The notes: generated by a model not told the origin, from the letters alone. A stretch of 41,822 nt of DNA from Parasitella parasitica (GCA_025201805.1 MU619423.1:1-41822), one strand, 5' to 3'; shown: positions 9,475 through 20,704, counted from the stretch's first letter. Made by a program: numbers and translations.

Positions 9475-12400
9475 ATGCAGTCGACGTATTCAGCTCCTTC
9501 GACACCCACAAGGCCAGCCACACCGACACAAGCTAGTAGTCGATCCATAGCAACCACCAGCAGAACCAGTAATAACAACAGCTCGCCTACCAGACGACAG
9601 CTCAAAGAAACCACAGAAGTAAATCGATACATAAACTACGATCCCCAGAAAGAGCCCATCAAGGTTTGGCTTTCCATAGCAATGCGTTTGATTATGTATA
9701 TATTCATTTTCTTCCCGGTGGGGTTAATGCAGGCATTTTTGAGAATCAAACCCAAAACAGATGGCGAAACAGTAGTGGACGGTCCATACATACAAGTGAT
9801 CGACCAAGTGGAAGTGTCAATGACACCTCCAGAGGTTTGTTGTAAAACTGTGGTTTTCTATGCCCAAGATCTTTTTTTTTCTTTTTTTTTAAAAACAAAA
9901 AGGGAATATTAGGATTCAAACGCTTACAGGACAAGGCATAGAGCTTCTGAAAGATACAGATTCACCAAAATATTCAGAGAGGATACCGATCAGGCAACCT
10001 TTTACAACGAGACAACCTTGGCTCTGGTCAGAGACGTCCTGCAGGGGGAAAACGCCCTCATTTTTGCCTATGGAGTGACAAATTCCGGGAAAACGTACAC
10101 AGTCATGGGCAAACAACCACAAAACGAGCATACTGGATTGCTGCCTCGAGCTATGAGTACCATTTTTAATAGCATTGGAGATAGAAAAAGTGAAGCAAAG
10201 GTAAGGAGGAGGAGGAGGAGGAGGAGGAGGAGGAGGGGGGAGGGGGCTGGAAGAGAGACCCGATTCGTTATGTCGAACCCTTGATTAATCAGGCTACGAG
10301 ACGTCAGATAAAGCCTGTAATGCATAGTTTACTGCAAAAATACGACCAGTCGGCCGACGAGAACAGACATGTATTACAAGCGTGCAGTGTAAGGTTATTC
10401 TTTAACAACATGAGAAAGCTAATATGTTAATACAACGCAAACTGTAGACGCACGACAATCTCTTTATGACAGCAGATAAAATAGACATTGATCCAAATTA
10501 CGAATATGGCATATGGGTGTCTTTCAATGAAATATACAACGAACAGGTGTACGATCTACTGACTGCAGCTACAGCTACAGCTACAGCAGCAAGGCAAAAA
10601 AGGCCTCAATTACAGCTAAAGTACGAACAAAGGACTGGAAACAAGTATGTGGCAGACACAACGCTGGTTAAAATCAAGTCCATGGCAGAGGCAGATGCTA
10701 TCATGAGATTAGGACAACAGAATAGACAGGTGTTTTCGACGCTGATGAACCAAACCAGCAGCCGTAGTCATAGCATCTTTACGGTGTATGTTGTGAGGTG
10801 CCCTGTGGATACGAATGACTTTGTGATTGAGGTAAGCAGACTGCGCTTTTTGGGGGGTCAGAAACCCGAACCAACTGTTGTGGCAGGATCCGTATTACAC
10901 GTCGTTATCGAAACTATCAATAGTAGACTTGGCAGGATCCGAAAGATATCGAAATACCAACAGCTCGGGTCAGAGACTGAAGGAGGCAGGCAGTATCAAC
11001 AAATCGCTCATGGTACTGGGCCAATGTATGGAAGTCTTGCGACTCAATCAGATCAAGAGTGATATGGGGAAGGTAATGTAGAAACTGCTTCCTTTTTTTT
11101 TTTTTTTTGAGAGTATTGTATACCAACTAGAGCATTAGAGCCGCACGATGGTCCCATTCAGACATAGCAAACTGACAGAGCTATTCAAAAGCACGTTTGA
11201 GGGAGAGGGAAAGGCAGCGATTATTGTCAATGTCAATCCGTACGATACTGGATACGACGAAAATAGCCATGTCATGAAATTCGCAGCCGTTGCCAAAGAT
11301 GTCACTACATGGAAGCAAACGCATCCCAAGCTCGATTTACAGCATGTGCAAAGCGATGCGAAAAGATTGAGAGCTGGGGCTGCGCAACACCGACAGCAGC
11401 AGCAGGAGCAGCAGGAGCAGCAGCAACATGGGCCCAGCAGCGACGTTGAAGAGGAAGACGACACTGACAATGTTATCTTTGTTAATGGTTTAATTGCGCA
11501 ATTGCGTGAAATGAGAGAAAAGGTAAACAGTGCGATAATCGGTAACATGTGGAATCTAACAGAACGTCCAAAGTGGGTGGAAGCGGAAACTAGATCGACA
11601 ACCATGGAATCTGATATCCGTGAGCAGCTTTCGAGAGAGATGTATGCGCAATTCAAAGAAATGCAAAACAAGTGTTTGTTGGCTTTGCAGGGAGAAAATG
11701 AAATGATGGATCTTCAGCTTCAAAAGAAGGGATATTCTGACACGGCGCTTTTAGATAAATTACAAAAACGGCAAACGTCAATATTAGGAGAACTGAGCCA
11801 TTTAAAATCAAAATCTGATGAGTTTGATGCGACCAAAAACGATCTACTGGACAAAATAGCAAAACTGGAACAGGAAAACCAAAAGGAACGAGACCGTTCG
11901 AATTATTTACAGCTGCAGCTCGATCAATTTGACGCTAAGAAAGAAGAAGATGAGGGTGAGGAGGACGACGACGATGACGATCAAAGTACGACCAAGGAGA
12001 ATGACGATCCTGAAGCTCAGCAATCCTTCGAGTCATTCTTGAGCCTACGCAAACAACTGAGAAAGAGTATATTCAAGAAGGAAGAGCTGTGTAAAGATGC
12101 CGACATTATCATGAACCAAGTAGAACAGTTTGACAATGTGACATTCAAATTGGCCAAAGAAACCAAGATGGGCAAGCTATTAAAACTGATAGCCCAAGAA
12201 GAATTTGAAAAAGATTCTTTTCAAATTAAAAGTCGTGCAATGCGATTATTCAAGCGATATGCACAACTACCAACATCTTTTGAAAGCCTTCCTAAAAACG
12301 CCCTTCCAAGCATGGCCGTGGAAGATACAACGGACATTCAGGACTTGATAGCCGAAAATGCTAGATTAAAGCAGAGAATCAAGGTAACTTGGAAATAAAT

Positions 12401-12876
12401 TGGCATTTTCAGAATGAATTTTCACTCTCGATAGATTTTGAACAATGGCCAAAAGAGACTGAAAGAAGCATTTGAAACGACAAAATTGACTACGGCCATG
12501 ATGCCACCGCCCGTTGAAAAAGATGATATGTCCATGATGATCGATAGCAATGATGAACAAGAAGACAACGGCAATGAAAATAGCCGGCCAACGCAACATG
12601 TTCGAATCGCCAATGAGGTAATGCATTCAATACGATCATGCAAAAGAACGTCAAGAACTAAAACTATTAATAGGACTTCTCCCTGAAAAGACAAACAACC
12701 GACGAGAGTCCTTCTTTTGATGAGGAAGCGGACGATAGCTATGAAAGTGATATAGCTGAAATTTTGGGCCAAATGAAGCGACAGAAACGCAGAAGGTACG
12801 TGAACAGAACGTTCGGGCTCGTATTACAGACACTGACTGACACTCTTTTCCTTATAGAAAACTGCGTGCACGCTGA
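9475..12876 (+). CDS. Kinesin-6 family motor (KIF20/MKLP-like)
   Basis: Eleven exons: 9475-9663, 9733-9834, 9913-10200, 10293-10388, 10448-10831, 10887-11072, 11139-11522, 11574-12383, 12435-12617, 12674-12795, 12858-12876; about 920 residues. The N-terminal motor contains AFLRIKP, the P-loop GVTNSGKT (about 151-158), switch I NQTSSRSHS (about 326) and switch II DLAGSER (about 367). DSNAYR after the second intron and NPYDTGYDENSHVMKFAAVA after SKLTELF match KIF20/kinesin-6, as does the enlarged insert in the middle of the motor. A Gln-rich stretch, an acidic run (EDDDDDD) and a long coiled coil follow, with a basic C-terminus (MKRQKRRR). Kinesin-6 motors bundle midzone microtubules in anaphase and cytokinesis. 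Intron 3 holds a (GGA)n run. The 51-nt intron 7 is in frame and open, so its removal is inferred; retention gives 937 residues. Confidence 0.83.
10202..10246 (+). repeat. GGA microsatellite in kinesin intron 3
   Basis: About twelve GGA units followed by a G run, directly after the 5' splice site of intron 3 of the kinesin gene. An open frame through it is an intron artefact (poly-Arg). Confidence 0.85.
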
Positions 12877-13036
12877 GATATTTTGCCAAGTATAAATAGA
12901 CCACTGCTATAACCATATGATATCACCCTACTACCAAGCCTAATTTTTTTTTTTTTCTTTTTTTCGTATAAATAATGCGTCTTGCTTTACCAAATAATAT
13001 TATACTTCTTTCTTTATTCTAATAAACACACAAAAT

Positions 13037-13225
13037 ATGATTTCTGCCATTTCTCCTGTCGCCATGGATCACTCCAAGTTTTATTCCCGCTCCACAATCA
13101 AATCCAGAGTAGCCAAACGCAATCAATTGCACCAAATATTCATCAGTCTCAAAAGAAGCTTGACTGAACGAAGAGATCATCAAGAAAAAAGACCTCAAGA
13201 TGGCAAAACAAATCCAATGGAATAA
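13037..13225 (+). CDS. Possible small basic protein, 62 residues
   Basis: ATG 13037 opens a 62-residue frame beginning MISAISPVAMDHSKFYSRST and rich in K and R (about 14 basic residues), probably helical, without signal peptide or membrane segment. Support is contextual: a TATA-like cgtataaataatg at about 12966, a pyrimidine-rich leader and AAA-rich start context, then AT-rich 3' sequence with a poly-T run. No family recognised. It could be a chance frame or part of the kinesin 3' UTR, which ends only 160 bp upstream. Confidence 0.35.
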   Translation: MISAISPVAMDHSKFYSRSTIKSRVAKRNQLHQIFISLKRSLTERRDHQEKRPQDGKTNPME

Positions 13226-13353
13226 TCAATATCCATATCATCTAAACTGTAGCATAACTCACAATTACAACATATACATATATTTTTTTTTTTTTTTTTT
13301 GTACATAATAACAATAATAAAACAAATCATACTTTCTTTTCTTTTTTTTTTAA

Positions 13354-13387
<34 letters not shown>

Positions 13388-14701
13388 TCTGAATAAATCG
13401 TGATGGTACATCATTACCAGATTACACGTTGATCGTAACCATAGACACATGTTCGTTATTTTGTTGAACCGATGATTCGGTCTAGTTGCTTAAATGGACT
13501 GTTTTGACATCCTCTTGATATGCCAGGTACGCAAAGTAGCTTCAAATAGCGTTAGACTGAAAGCCACTCTTTTAATGCCAGATTAGCGTAATGTTTATTT
13601 CTACAGATAGTATCTCATGCAAACTGGTGTATTGTCAGCATCTATCGTTTTCCTAGCGTATACATACAACATAAAAGCATATAAACAGATAGCCATAACC
13701 AAATTTGTTGCGTGTGTTATATTGCACCAGTCAACTTCAAATTGGAGAAAAATGAAAAAATATAAACGGAATAACTGCGCAGTGTATAACATGTCGATCA
13801 AGCTGATTTCTCTAAATGGAATAAAACTCAAGAGAATATAAATAGTAGGACTCAACTGCCAAGATTGAACTCGTATTATGTCATGAATGTTTTGATTATG
13901 TAAAATGCCCCAAGTCTTGGCTAAAATATATTAAACGCATAGAAACATTACCCAGGATATTGCCCAAAAAAAAAAAAAAAAAAAAGTTGAAGATTAGTAT
14001 ACAGCAGCAAAAAACCGAGTATTAGCATATTTAAATTTTAGCCTTGCTTGGTTACCTAAATATAGTATTTATAATGACATGATAATGGCTAGCAATCGAT
14101 ATGTACAATTCTGTTTCAAAGCGATTCCCTTCATTATAGTGTTAAAGCAGGGCGATATTATTGGATGAATAATTTGTTTATCTTGCCCAATATTATCATT
14201 TAACTATGCTTTTCATAAGTTTCTCCCATAGTTAGAAAGATCAAGTATATTACAGCGATTGTAGATGTAATGAATGACGAATAATGTAATATTACTTGTG
14301 ATTTATCATGTAAGTATACAATGGGTTCTTTATTGCATTGATATCCCTTCAAATACAACATCAGCCTAGCAGTTATTTCAGACACCATACTTCAAGTGGG
14401 ATGTTGGCTTGTCCATTCATAGACATTTATCAAATGTCATAATGGTGACTAATGTTCCTGAGTATAGATAGCCCTCTAATCTCGTTTAATGCCTTTCGGT
14501 TACTCTCATTTTCAAATCATAACTTAGTTTGTTCTTTTTGTCAAGCTGTAGGTGTTTATGTGCATTTTTTGGTATGAAAATTGGTGGTTTTTTTTTTAAA
14601 GGTTAAATGTTCAATGTTTATAGGCTATACAGTAGAGATAATAAGGCATCAAGTAGTAGTACAGATGAGCATTAGGTTATCTGCTAAAGAGGTCGCCATC
14701 G
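13226..14701. other. AT-rich intergenic region with ATT microsatellite
   Basis: Holds poly-T at about 13283-13300, an (ATT)n run at about 13355-13387, and a poly-A run at about 13967-13985. Reading frames here are short and low-complexity, and I see no gene. Confidence 0.5.
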
Positions 14702-14896
14702 TTAAATGTATATCATGCAATGATGAGGATGAACAGCTCGAGCATTAGCGTCATCATCGAATGGGCAGAAGAAGTATGTAAACTTTTCACCATCTATTAC
14801 TCTGCATTTGCTCTTTTTCTGTCTGCCGTTTGGTCGTTGAGTTGGTAATGCACCGTTGAGCCCCAATGCAAGCTCAAACGCTTTATGTGTGCAACC
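14702..14896 (-). pseudogene. Orphan coding-like fragment, unrecognised
   Basis: The minus strand is open for about 64 codons ending at TAA 14704-14702. It reads with protein-like composition, for example AFELALGLNGALPTQRPNG and later KFTYFFCPFDDDANARAV and HPHHCMI. There is no ATG at the front. The open part begins just after a possible acceptor (ttaag) at about 14897, but I found no upstream exon before the proteasome gene starts 160 bp away on the other strand. It may be the last exon of a disrupted gene or a transposon remnant. Confidence 0.35.
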
Positions 14897-15055
14897 TTAA
14901 TGTCCTTGGTGAGTTGGGTGACGTCGAGTCACCTCAATTACGTACCAAAGAAGGGACGCGCCAGCGCGAAACGACCTTCTTTTTGAAAAAGGGCATTAAA
15001 TAAACATCTTTCATACTTTTGTTTAAACAACAATTTCATTTTTAATAACGCTACC

Positions 15056-16051
15056 ATGGCTAGAAGATACGATTCAAGAACCACCATCTTTTCACCCGAA
15101 GGTTTGTTCAGATTGAGAGACAAATAGTGAAGGAACAGTGTAGCTCATCAAATCACTGGTAGGTCGTTTATACCAAGTTGAATATGCTATGGAAGCTATT
15201 TCTCTCGCAGGTATCGCACTCGGTATCCTTGCCAAAGACGGTGTTGTTATTGCAGCAGAAAAGAAGGTTACTTCCAAACTCTTGGAAAAGTCTACGTCCT
15301 CTGAAAAGATTTATAAACTGAACGAGTGAGTTTTTTTATTTTTTATTTTTGCATCTGTAATTTTGCCAGTGGCAGTGCAATGACTAACCTTCAGCAAATA
15401 GCAACATCATCTGCGGTGTTGCAGGCATGACGGCCGACGCCAACATCTTGATCAATTGGACACGAGCCAGCGCACAACGTTATCTGTTTGCTTACAATGA
15501 AGAAATTCCAGTCGAGCAGCTTGTTCAAAGTTTATGTGATTTAAAGCAAGGCTATACTCAGTACGGTGGTTTGCGTCCTTTTGGCGTCTCGTTCATCTTT
15601 GCTGGCTACGATGAACACCATGGCTTCCAGCTCTATCATTCTGATCCTTCTGGAAACTATGGCGGCTGGAAAGCTACTTGTATCGGCGCCAACAATGCCA
15701 CTGCACAAAGTATTTTAAAGCAAGATCATAAGGAGGAGATGACACTGGATGAAGCAAAGGCATTGGCCATCAAAGTTTTGAGCAAGACTATGGATAGCAC
15801 AACATTGACAAGCGAAAAGTGTAAGTAACAAAAATGGAGAGAAAGGAGAGAGAGAGAGAGAGAGAGGGGGGGGGCATGATTCTGTTGAGGCAAGCGACTA
15901 ACTGATGTCTTGTGCAGTGGAATTCGCTACTATTAAACTTGTTGATGGAAAGGTTAAATACGATCTTTACCAAGCTGAAGAGATTGATGCTTTATTGAAA
16001 GAACAAAATGTTGGTGCTGCTGCCACCACTACCGAGACAGCAACTCAATAA
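15056..16051 (+). CDS. PRE9: 20S proteasome subunit alpha type 4 (PSMA4 / Pre9)
   Basis: Alpha-ring subunit of the 20S proteasome core; it is structural and helps form the gated entry pore. Four exons: 15056-15101, 15163-15325, 15402-15820, 15918-16051; 253 residues, the usual size. The N-terminus [20 protein letters not shown] followed by VEYAMEAI is the A-type proteasome signature and is split by intron 1. Other family blocks are [57 protein letters not shown] and [20 protein letters not shown], all typical of PSMA4 rather than other alpha subunits. The C-terminus is shorter and less charged than in animals. Intron 3 carries a (GA)n plus poly-G tract at about 15841-15876. It converges on the TMEM19 gene with 39 bp between stops. 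Confidence 0.95.
15841..15877 (+). repeat. GA microsatellite and poly-G in PSMA4 intron 3
   Basis: (GA)n followed by a run of nine or ten G, within the 97-nt intron 15821-15917. One of several purine-rich intron tracts in the window. Confidence 0.85.
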
Positions 16052-16090
16052 ATTGATTGGATTAAAAAAAAAAAAAAAACGATAATCAAC

Positions 16091-17111
16091 TCAAGCAGTT
16101 GGGTACAGATACAATGCTGCTAATGCACTCATGGATGTAGTAATAAATGATGATAAAATATTGACTTGATGATTATCCAAGATGGGTACACCGCTGATAA
16201 CTTGGATGTTTTCGCCTGGCTTCAGTTGAGGCACAATTTTCTTTTGATCTTGAGAATACAGACTCTGCTGAACAGTAGCTCCCAATAAGGAATCAACCTT
16301 TTAATGCGTTTGTTTAGCAATCAGGATGCGCACCTGTCTAATTTCTGACTTACCAATGAGCCTCCAATACCAGCAAAGGAACCTAGTACAATCAGTTCCC
16401 ATGCAAATCCATGGCACGGCTGTTCAAACCAGAGCGTCAGTGTGCCAGCGAGTCCTACAAATGCACCGCCCGCCAAGGAAGCTGCCAGCCCTAAACCAGA
16501 GACACCGCCATTTGTTCCTGGAGGCACCTTTTTGAATCGAGTGATCAAGATGGGCCAGTCTTTATTCAAGATGCCCAGTTCACTAGCCCACTACATGGAA
16601 CGTATTTGCAATCAATGTCGTCTTTTAGTGCGTCATGAATACCTACTGTATCTCCAGCACAGCAGCCATAATGCCTATAAATTCACATCAATTGGACGTA
16701 GCGCGATGAAATGGCCCGTGTACGTTACCCAATGTAGGCCCACAGCAACAATGTGCTCCAGCGAGCCTGGTCATAGCATGCCAATCTTTGGCCCTGACAC
16801 AAGAACTGGAACATTGTAACGACAATCCCACCAGCCAATCCATTACAAGCAACTTGCACCCAGTTTCTCTCGCTGGAAGCTTCATAATCAGCCTCTAAAA
16901 CACGCTTCGCATTTGCTTTGAATTTGGTGAGCTTGCTGCTGCTCAGAAAGAAGGCGAGCAAGACGATGGCAAACAGCCAAAGATCGGACGAAAACGTCGC
17001 CAGGCCCAAGACAAAGGCAGCAGCAGCGCCATCTACACTAAGCGACCTCTTGCGTCTAGAGTGGATGACCATCAACGTTGACAGACATGTTGCAAATACG
17101 AGATTCGTCAT
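16091..17111 (-). CDS. TMEM19: TMEM19 homologue (DUF92 family membrane protein)
   Basis: Four exons on the minus strand: 17111-16729, 16674-16647, 16590-16354, 16297-16091; 284 residues. Multi-pass membrane protein with N-terminal helices (LVFATCLSTLMVIH; AAAAFVLGLATF; LWLFAIVLLAFFLSSSKLTK), then RNWVQVACNGLAGGIV, the DUF92 core HYGCCAGDTWASELGIL, TRFKKVPPGTNGGVSGLGL, and GSFAGIGGSLVDSLLGATVQ. These blocks match TMEM19 and its plant relative VTE6, a phytyl-phosphate kinase; the fungal function is unknown. Exon 2 is only 28 nt and encodes nine residues of the conserved core (HYGCCAGDT), so it is needed to complete the family motif. Splice joins keep phase at all three introns. Confidence 0.8.
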
Positions 17112-17230
17112 TTTGTGATGGGATTGAGAAAAGGCTCAGACCGCTACAGGGACTTTTAAATACATAACCAAGGTAATGGGGTACAGTCTGTTTTGCTGGA
17201 ATGAGCTACTNNNNNNNNNNNNNNNNNNNN

Positions 17231-17266
<36 letters not shown>

Positions 17267-17352
17267 AGCAGCAGCCAAAAACAACGCGTTCTTGAATATA
17301 TTATACACATATTTTTTTTTCTTCCCTTTATTCAACTGGACAAAAACAAGAA
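17112..17352. other. Divergent promoter region with a 20-base assembly gap and poly-A
   Basis: Lies between the TMEM19 homologue (-) and the HP1-like gene (+). Positions 17211-17230 are N, directly followed by about 35 A residues (17231-17265). The true length here is unknown, and the gap probably reflects the homopolymer. Confidence 0.8.
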
Positions 17353-19045
17353 ATGGAATCTGCTAAAGTTGACCTTGAAGAATCACAGAAGCATAAAGAA
17401 CAAGAGGATCAGATTGTCTTTGCTACAGATGATTTGATAGATAAAAATCCAGGCGCTGATGAAAGCATTTTGGTAGAGGAGGTATCAGAGGTGGAGGAAG
17501 TAAAAGTCTCTGGCGTTGTTGATGCGTCTGCTGCCGTTGTGGTTGAGCAAATATCTTCTTCAATTGAAGAGACCACATCTGAAATGCAGTCATTGGAAAA
17601 GACTTCTTTAGATGAGCTGTCTAGTCTAATTGATTTCAATGCCTCCCAGAGCGTTGCTGAGGAAACAGATGAAGTGGATGAGGAAAACGTTACACCGCAA
17701 GCTGTGTCTGTTGCTGCTATTGCGGTTGATGCTGCTATTACTGTTGATGTTGAAACAAACAAAGATGCTGATGTCAATAGCGCCACTGCCGATAAAAATG
17801 ACGATCTTGCCGCTAGCTTGGCTACCGACAATGATGAAAATGTGGAACAAAAGGATACAGAGGAACGCCCAATCCGTAAAGACAAGGAGGATAAATTAAA
17901 TGAAGCTACTGGCGATGATATGCATATTAAAGATGCTAACCTAAAGTTGGGTCAGTCTACCAGCATTGGCGATTCCGATGCCACCGCGACTGCAACCGCT
18001 TCCTCTCCTACTGAGGCAGCAGAGGAAATGGATGTCGATGCTACTGCCAAGTCAAGTGGCAGGAGAAAGACAACCTCCAAGGAGCCTGCCCGCAAATCTA
18101 ATGGCAAACAGTCCAAAGCCAAAGGCAAGGCAGCAATGATAGAGGAGTCAGCTACCGAGACTGAAGATGACGATGTGGACATGCCTGAATATGAGGTCGA
18201 AAAGATTGTTGGTCATCGCACATTTAAGGTAAAAGCACTTTTTTTTTTCTTTTTGCCGGATAATCCCTTTAGGATAATTGACATTTACATCTCATCAGGG
18301 CAAGGTTGTTAAATATGAAGTCAAATGGAAGGGATATTCTTCATCTGATAATACAATTGAGAATGCTCTAACAATGCATGACGATGTGCCTGAATTATGT
18401 GCGGCTTATTGGGCTACGTCTAAAGAAAAGAGACCTGACAACGTCCCTCATGTGCCAACAGAAGAAATACAGACAATAATCCAAGAGCAAAAAAAACCAC
18501 AAGAGACTGACGCTAAAAATGAGTCCAAGGCAGCATCCCCATCAGCAGCAGCAGCAGCAACAGCAGCAAAAACATCAGCATCAGCATCAGCATCAAGCAG
18601 CAAAGTCAAAACCGGAAGTGCTGCAACTAATGAGGGCCAAAGTCATGCTAATGCCAACACACCTCCTTCTAAAAGAAAAAGAAGTAGATCCAGCGGCACC
18701 ACCGAATCACCCTCACTCAAAAAATACAAAAAGAACATGGAGCATATTCCTGACTACATGGTCAAATTAGGATACCAATTTCCCGTCCACTGGCCCAACA
18801 AAAAGACCAAATGGAATGCCGATATAAAGAAAGTCTGCGTCCAAGCATCTCCAGTTAACAGCGAGGTCATATTCACATATCTCGAATGGAATAATGGAGA
18901 AAAGACTATCCACCCCATGGCGGAAGCTCACGAGATGATTCCTGAAAAAGTAAGTTTTTTTCTAGTTAAAAGCTGCTGCAGCATGCTAACACATACATTT
19001 GAGCAGTTGATCCATTATTACGAAGAAAGATTGCAATTCATCTAA
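17353..19045 (+). CDS. HP1-like chromodomain and chromoshadow domain protein
   Basis: Three exons: 17353-18228, 18299-18949, 19007-19045; 521 residues. The first ~275 residues are acidic and rich in A, V, D, E and T, ending in a basic patch (SGRRKTTSKEPARKSNGK). The chromodomain (about 278-330) spans intron 1: EYEVEKIVGHRTFK joins GKVVKYEVKWKGYSSSDNT. The three aromatic-cage positions for methyl-lysine are kept (Y in EYEVEK, W and Y in KWKGY), but the usual TWEP is replaced by TIEN. A Ser/Ala-rich linker with GCA repeats follows, then a chromoshadow domain (about 440-521) ending IHYYEERLQFI, as in HP1/Swi6. Such proteins bind H3K9me and dimerise to build heterochromatin. The last exon supplies only 12 residues and completes the shadow-domain helix. 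Confidence 0.85.
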
Positions 19046-19335
19046 GTCTCTCAACAAACAAGTACTCTCATTATTATTACTATTTCTACAGAAAAACGTA
19101 CAGATGTATCTTCTTTTTTTTTTTCTTTTTTTCTTTCTGATCGACCTTGCCCCCCCCCCCCTTGTTTGCTCATATATACATACAAAAGTGTAAAAAAACG
19201 ACAAAAAAACGACAAAAGGCGGCTCCCTATTTTTAAATAAATCAAATTTATATTAAAAAAGCTTGTACCCCCTATTTTATATTCATATCTTTCTTCTTCC
19301 TTTTCCTCTTTTCTTTCTTTTCAATAAACAGCAAA
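19046..19335. other. Spacer with pyrimidine tracts
   Basis: 3' flank of the HP1-like gene and leader of the following gene: poly-T at about 19113-19133, a C10 run at about 19151 and a T/C-rich leader at 19286-19322. No gene. Confidence 0.5.
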
Positions 19336-20704
19336 ATGTGGACAATATCAAGAGTTGTAAATATGTGTACATGAAAAATCCCTTACATAAATTGATTATT
19401 TTTGTGTGGTTTATAGTTTGGAGACTCTACATGGACACGTGCGATATTCTTGAATGTTTTCTTACAAGCAACCTTGGCCATCATCTTTGAGGCCATTATA
19501 TTCGCTAGTCATGCCAACGAAATCAACATTATCAATGAACAAAGACTGAATCAAAAGGCATTCGGAGCGTCATTAGTCGCAGCCTATGCAAATGCAAGAT
19601 CGCTATTAGTTTACTTTGTGTTGTTCATCATTGCCCAGTTATTCACAGTGATACTAGTGCTTGATGCCGTAAGAAACCTGTAATTCCTGACATTTTATTG
19701 ATTGTCCCTAACAACCGACCTACCTGTAGATTTTCCAAAAAAACACAATTCAATTGATTGCGCTGGTCGCCTTTGAATTAGGAATGTCAGCCTACACCAT
19801 CATCCAATATCACCAATCATCCTCTTTATTCAGCAATACTGATGACCCAAGTGTCCGTTTAGTAATCACATTTTTAGGAGACTCCTTTCATGCTTCAAGA
19901 TGGGCAGAGATTACTCAGATATGCGTCATGCTGGTCTCTTCTATGATCTTTATGTTCTTGGCGTACAAGCTGTATCTTGAGTTTGGCTGGCAAATTTACA
20001 AAAAGATTGGCGCTGATTTAGCCATGCGAGGTATGTTTTCATTGCAAGCAGATGTCTACCAGTAACTCATACGCTACAAGATCGTTATAAAATGTATCAA
20101 ATCTTCATGATGCTCCTCAAATTCGACTTCTTTTTCTTTATAGGCTTCTCCATTCAATATTTAGTCCTGCTGATGGTCGCATGGCTACCAGAAGCAACGA
20201 CCGAAGAAGCCACAGCAAACATTATCAAAGAACTAATTGAACATATTGTGCTCAGTTGTTTGGTGTCAATCGCAATGCTAGCATTAGCCTACTGGGGAGT
20301 AAGTTGAATTTGATCTGATAGTAACAAACGCAAGCTCAACTGTGTAAATATATAGTTACGGCGGGAATGGAAAATGCACATGTACCTGTTCATTGCTCTT
20401 GCCATAGCAAGCATGGCTTATTTCATCTACATGTTGGTGATCATATCACAAAGTCCGGATCGATTCATAGGGTCTAAAGTATTCTTGACCTTCTTTTGTA
20501 AGTGAGCAAATATGATATTATGAGGGGTTTTGCATTAACTAAACGAATGCGAATTTAGTATGCTTTGATTTAGTTTTGATTTTGGTAAAAGATAACATGT
20601 GTTATTTTACAGTGTGTACGACTACTAAACCCATAACATTGATACTAGGTATCTGTGCCTTCTGCTGTGATTTGTTTAAGGAATTTCAACCACGGACTAA
20701 TTAA
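19336..20704 (+). CDS. UPF0658-type Golgi membrane protein, eight-helix
   Basis: Six exons: 19336-19356, 19417-19668, 19730-20030, 20144-20298, 20356-20497, 20613-20704; about 320 residues. The first exon is only 21 nt (MWTISRV); its join gives [20 protein letters not shown]. Hydrophobic segments follow in order ([116 protein letters not shown]; and a final one), with the cytosolic-looking [19 protein letters not shown] and the REWKM turn seen in fungal UPF0658 proteins. Fission yeast members of that family localise to the Golgi; the function is unknown. The last exon is the least certain part. Confidence 0.6.

Noticed and set aside
10018-10284. Frame with a poly-arginine run after the kinesin P-loop
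   Set aside because: The frame reads through intron 3, whose GGA microsatellite gives the arginines; splice sites at 10200/10201 and 10292/10293 restore the motor sequence.
11135-11671. 178-codon minus-strand frame rich in Cys and Ser
   Set aside because: Antisense shadow of the kinesin exon 7 polyglutamine and coiled-coil coding sequence.
13265-13450. Minus-strand frame with a poly-asparagine run
   Set aside because: It is the translation of an (ATT)n microsatellite in a spacer, with no other support.
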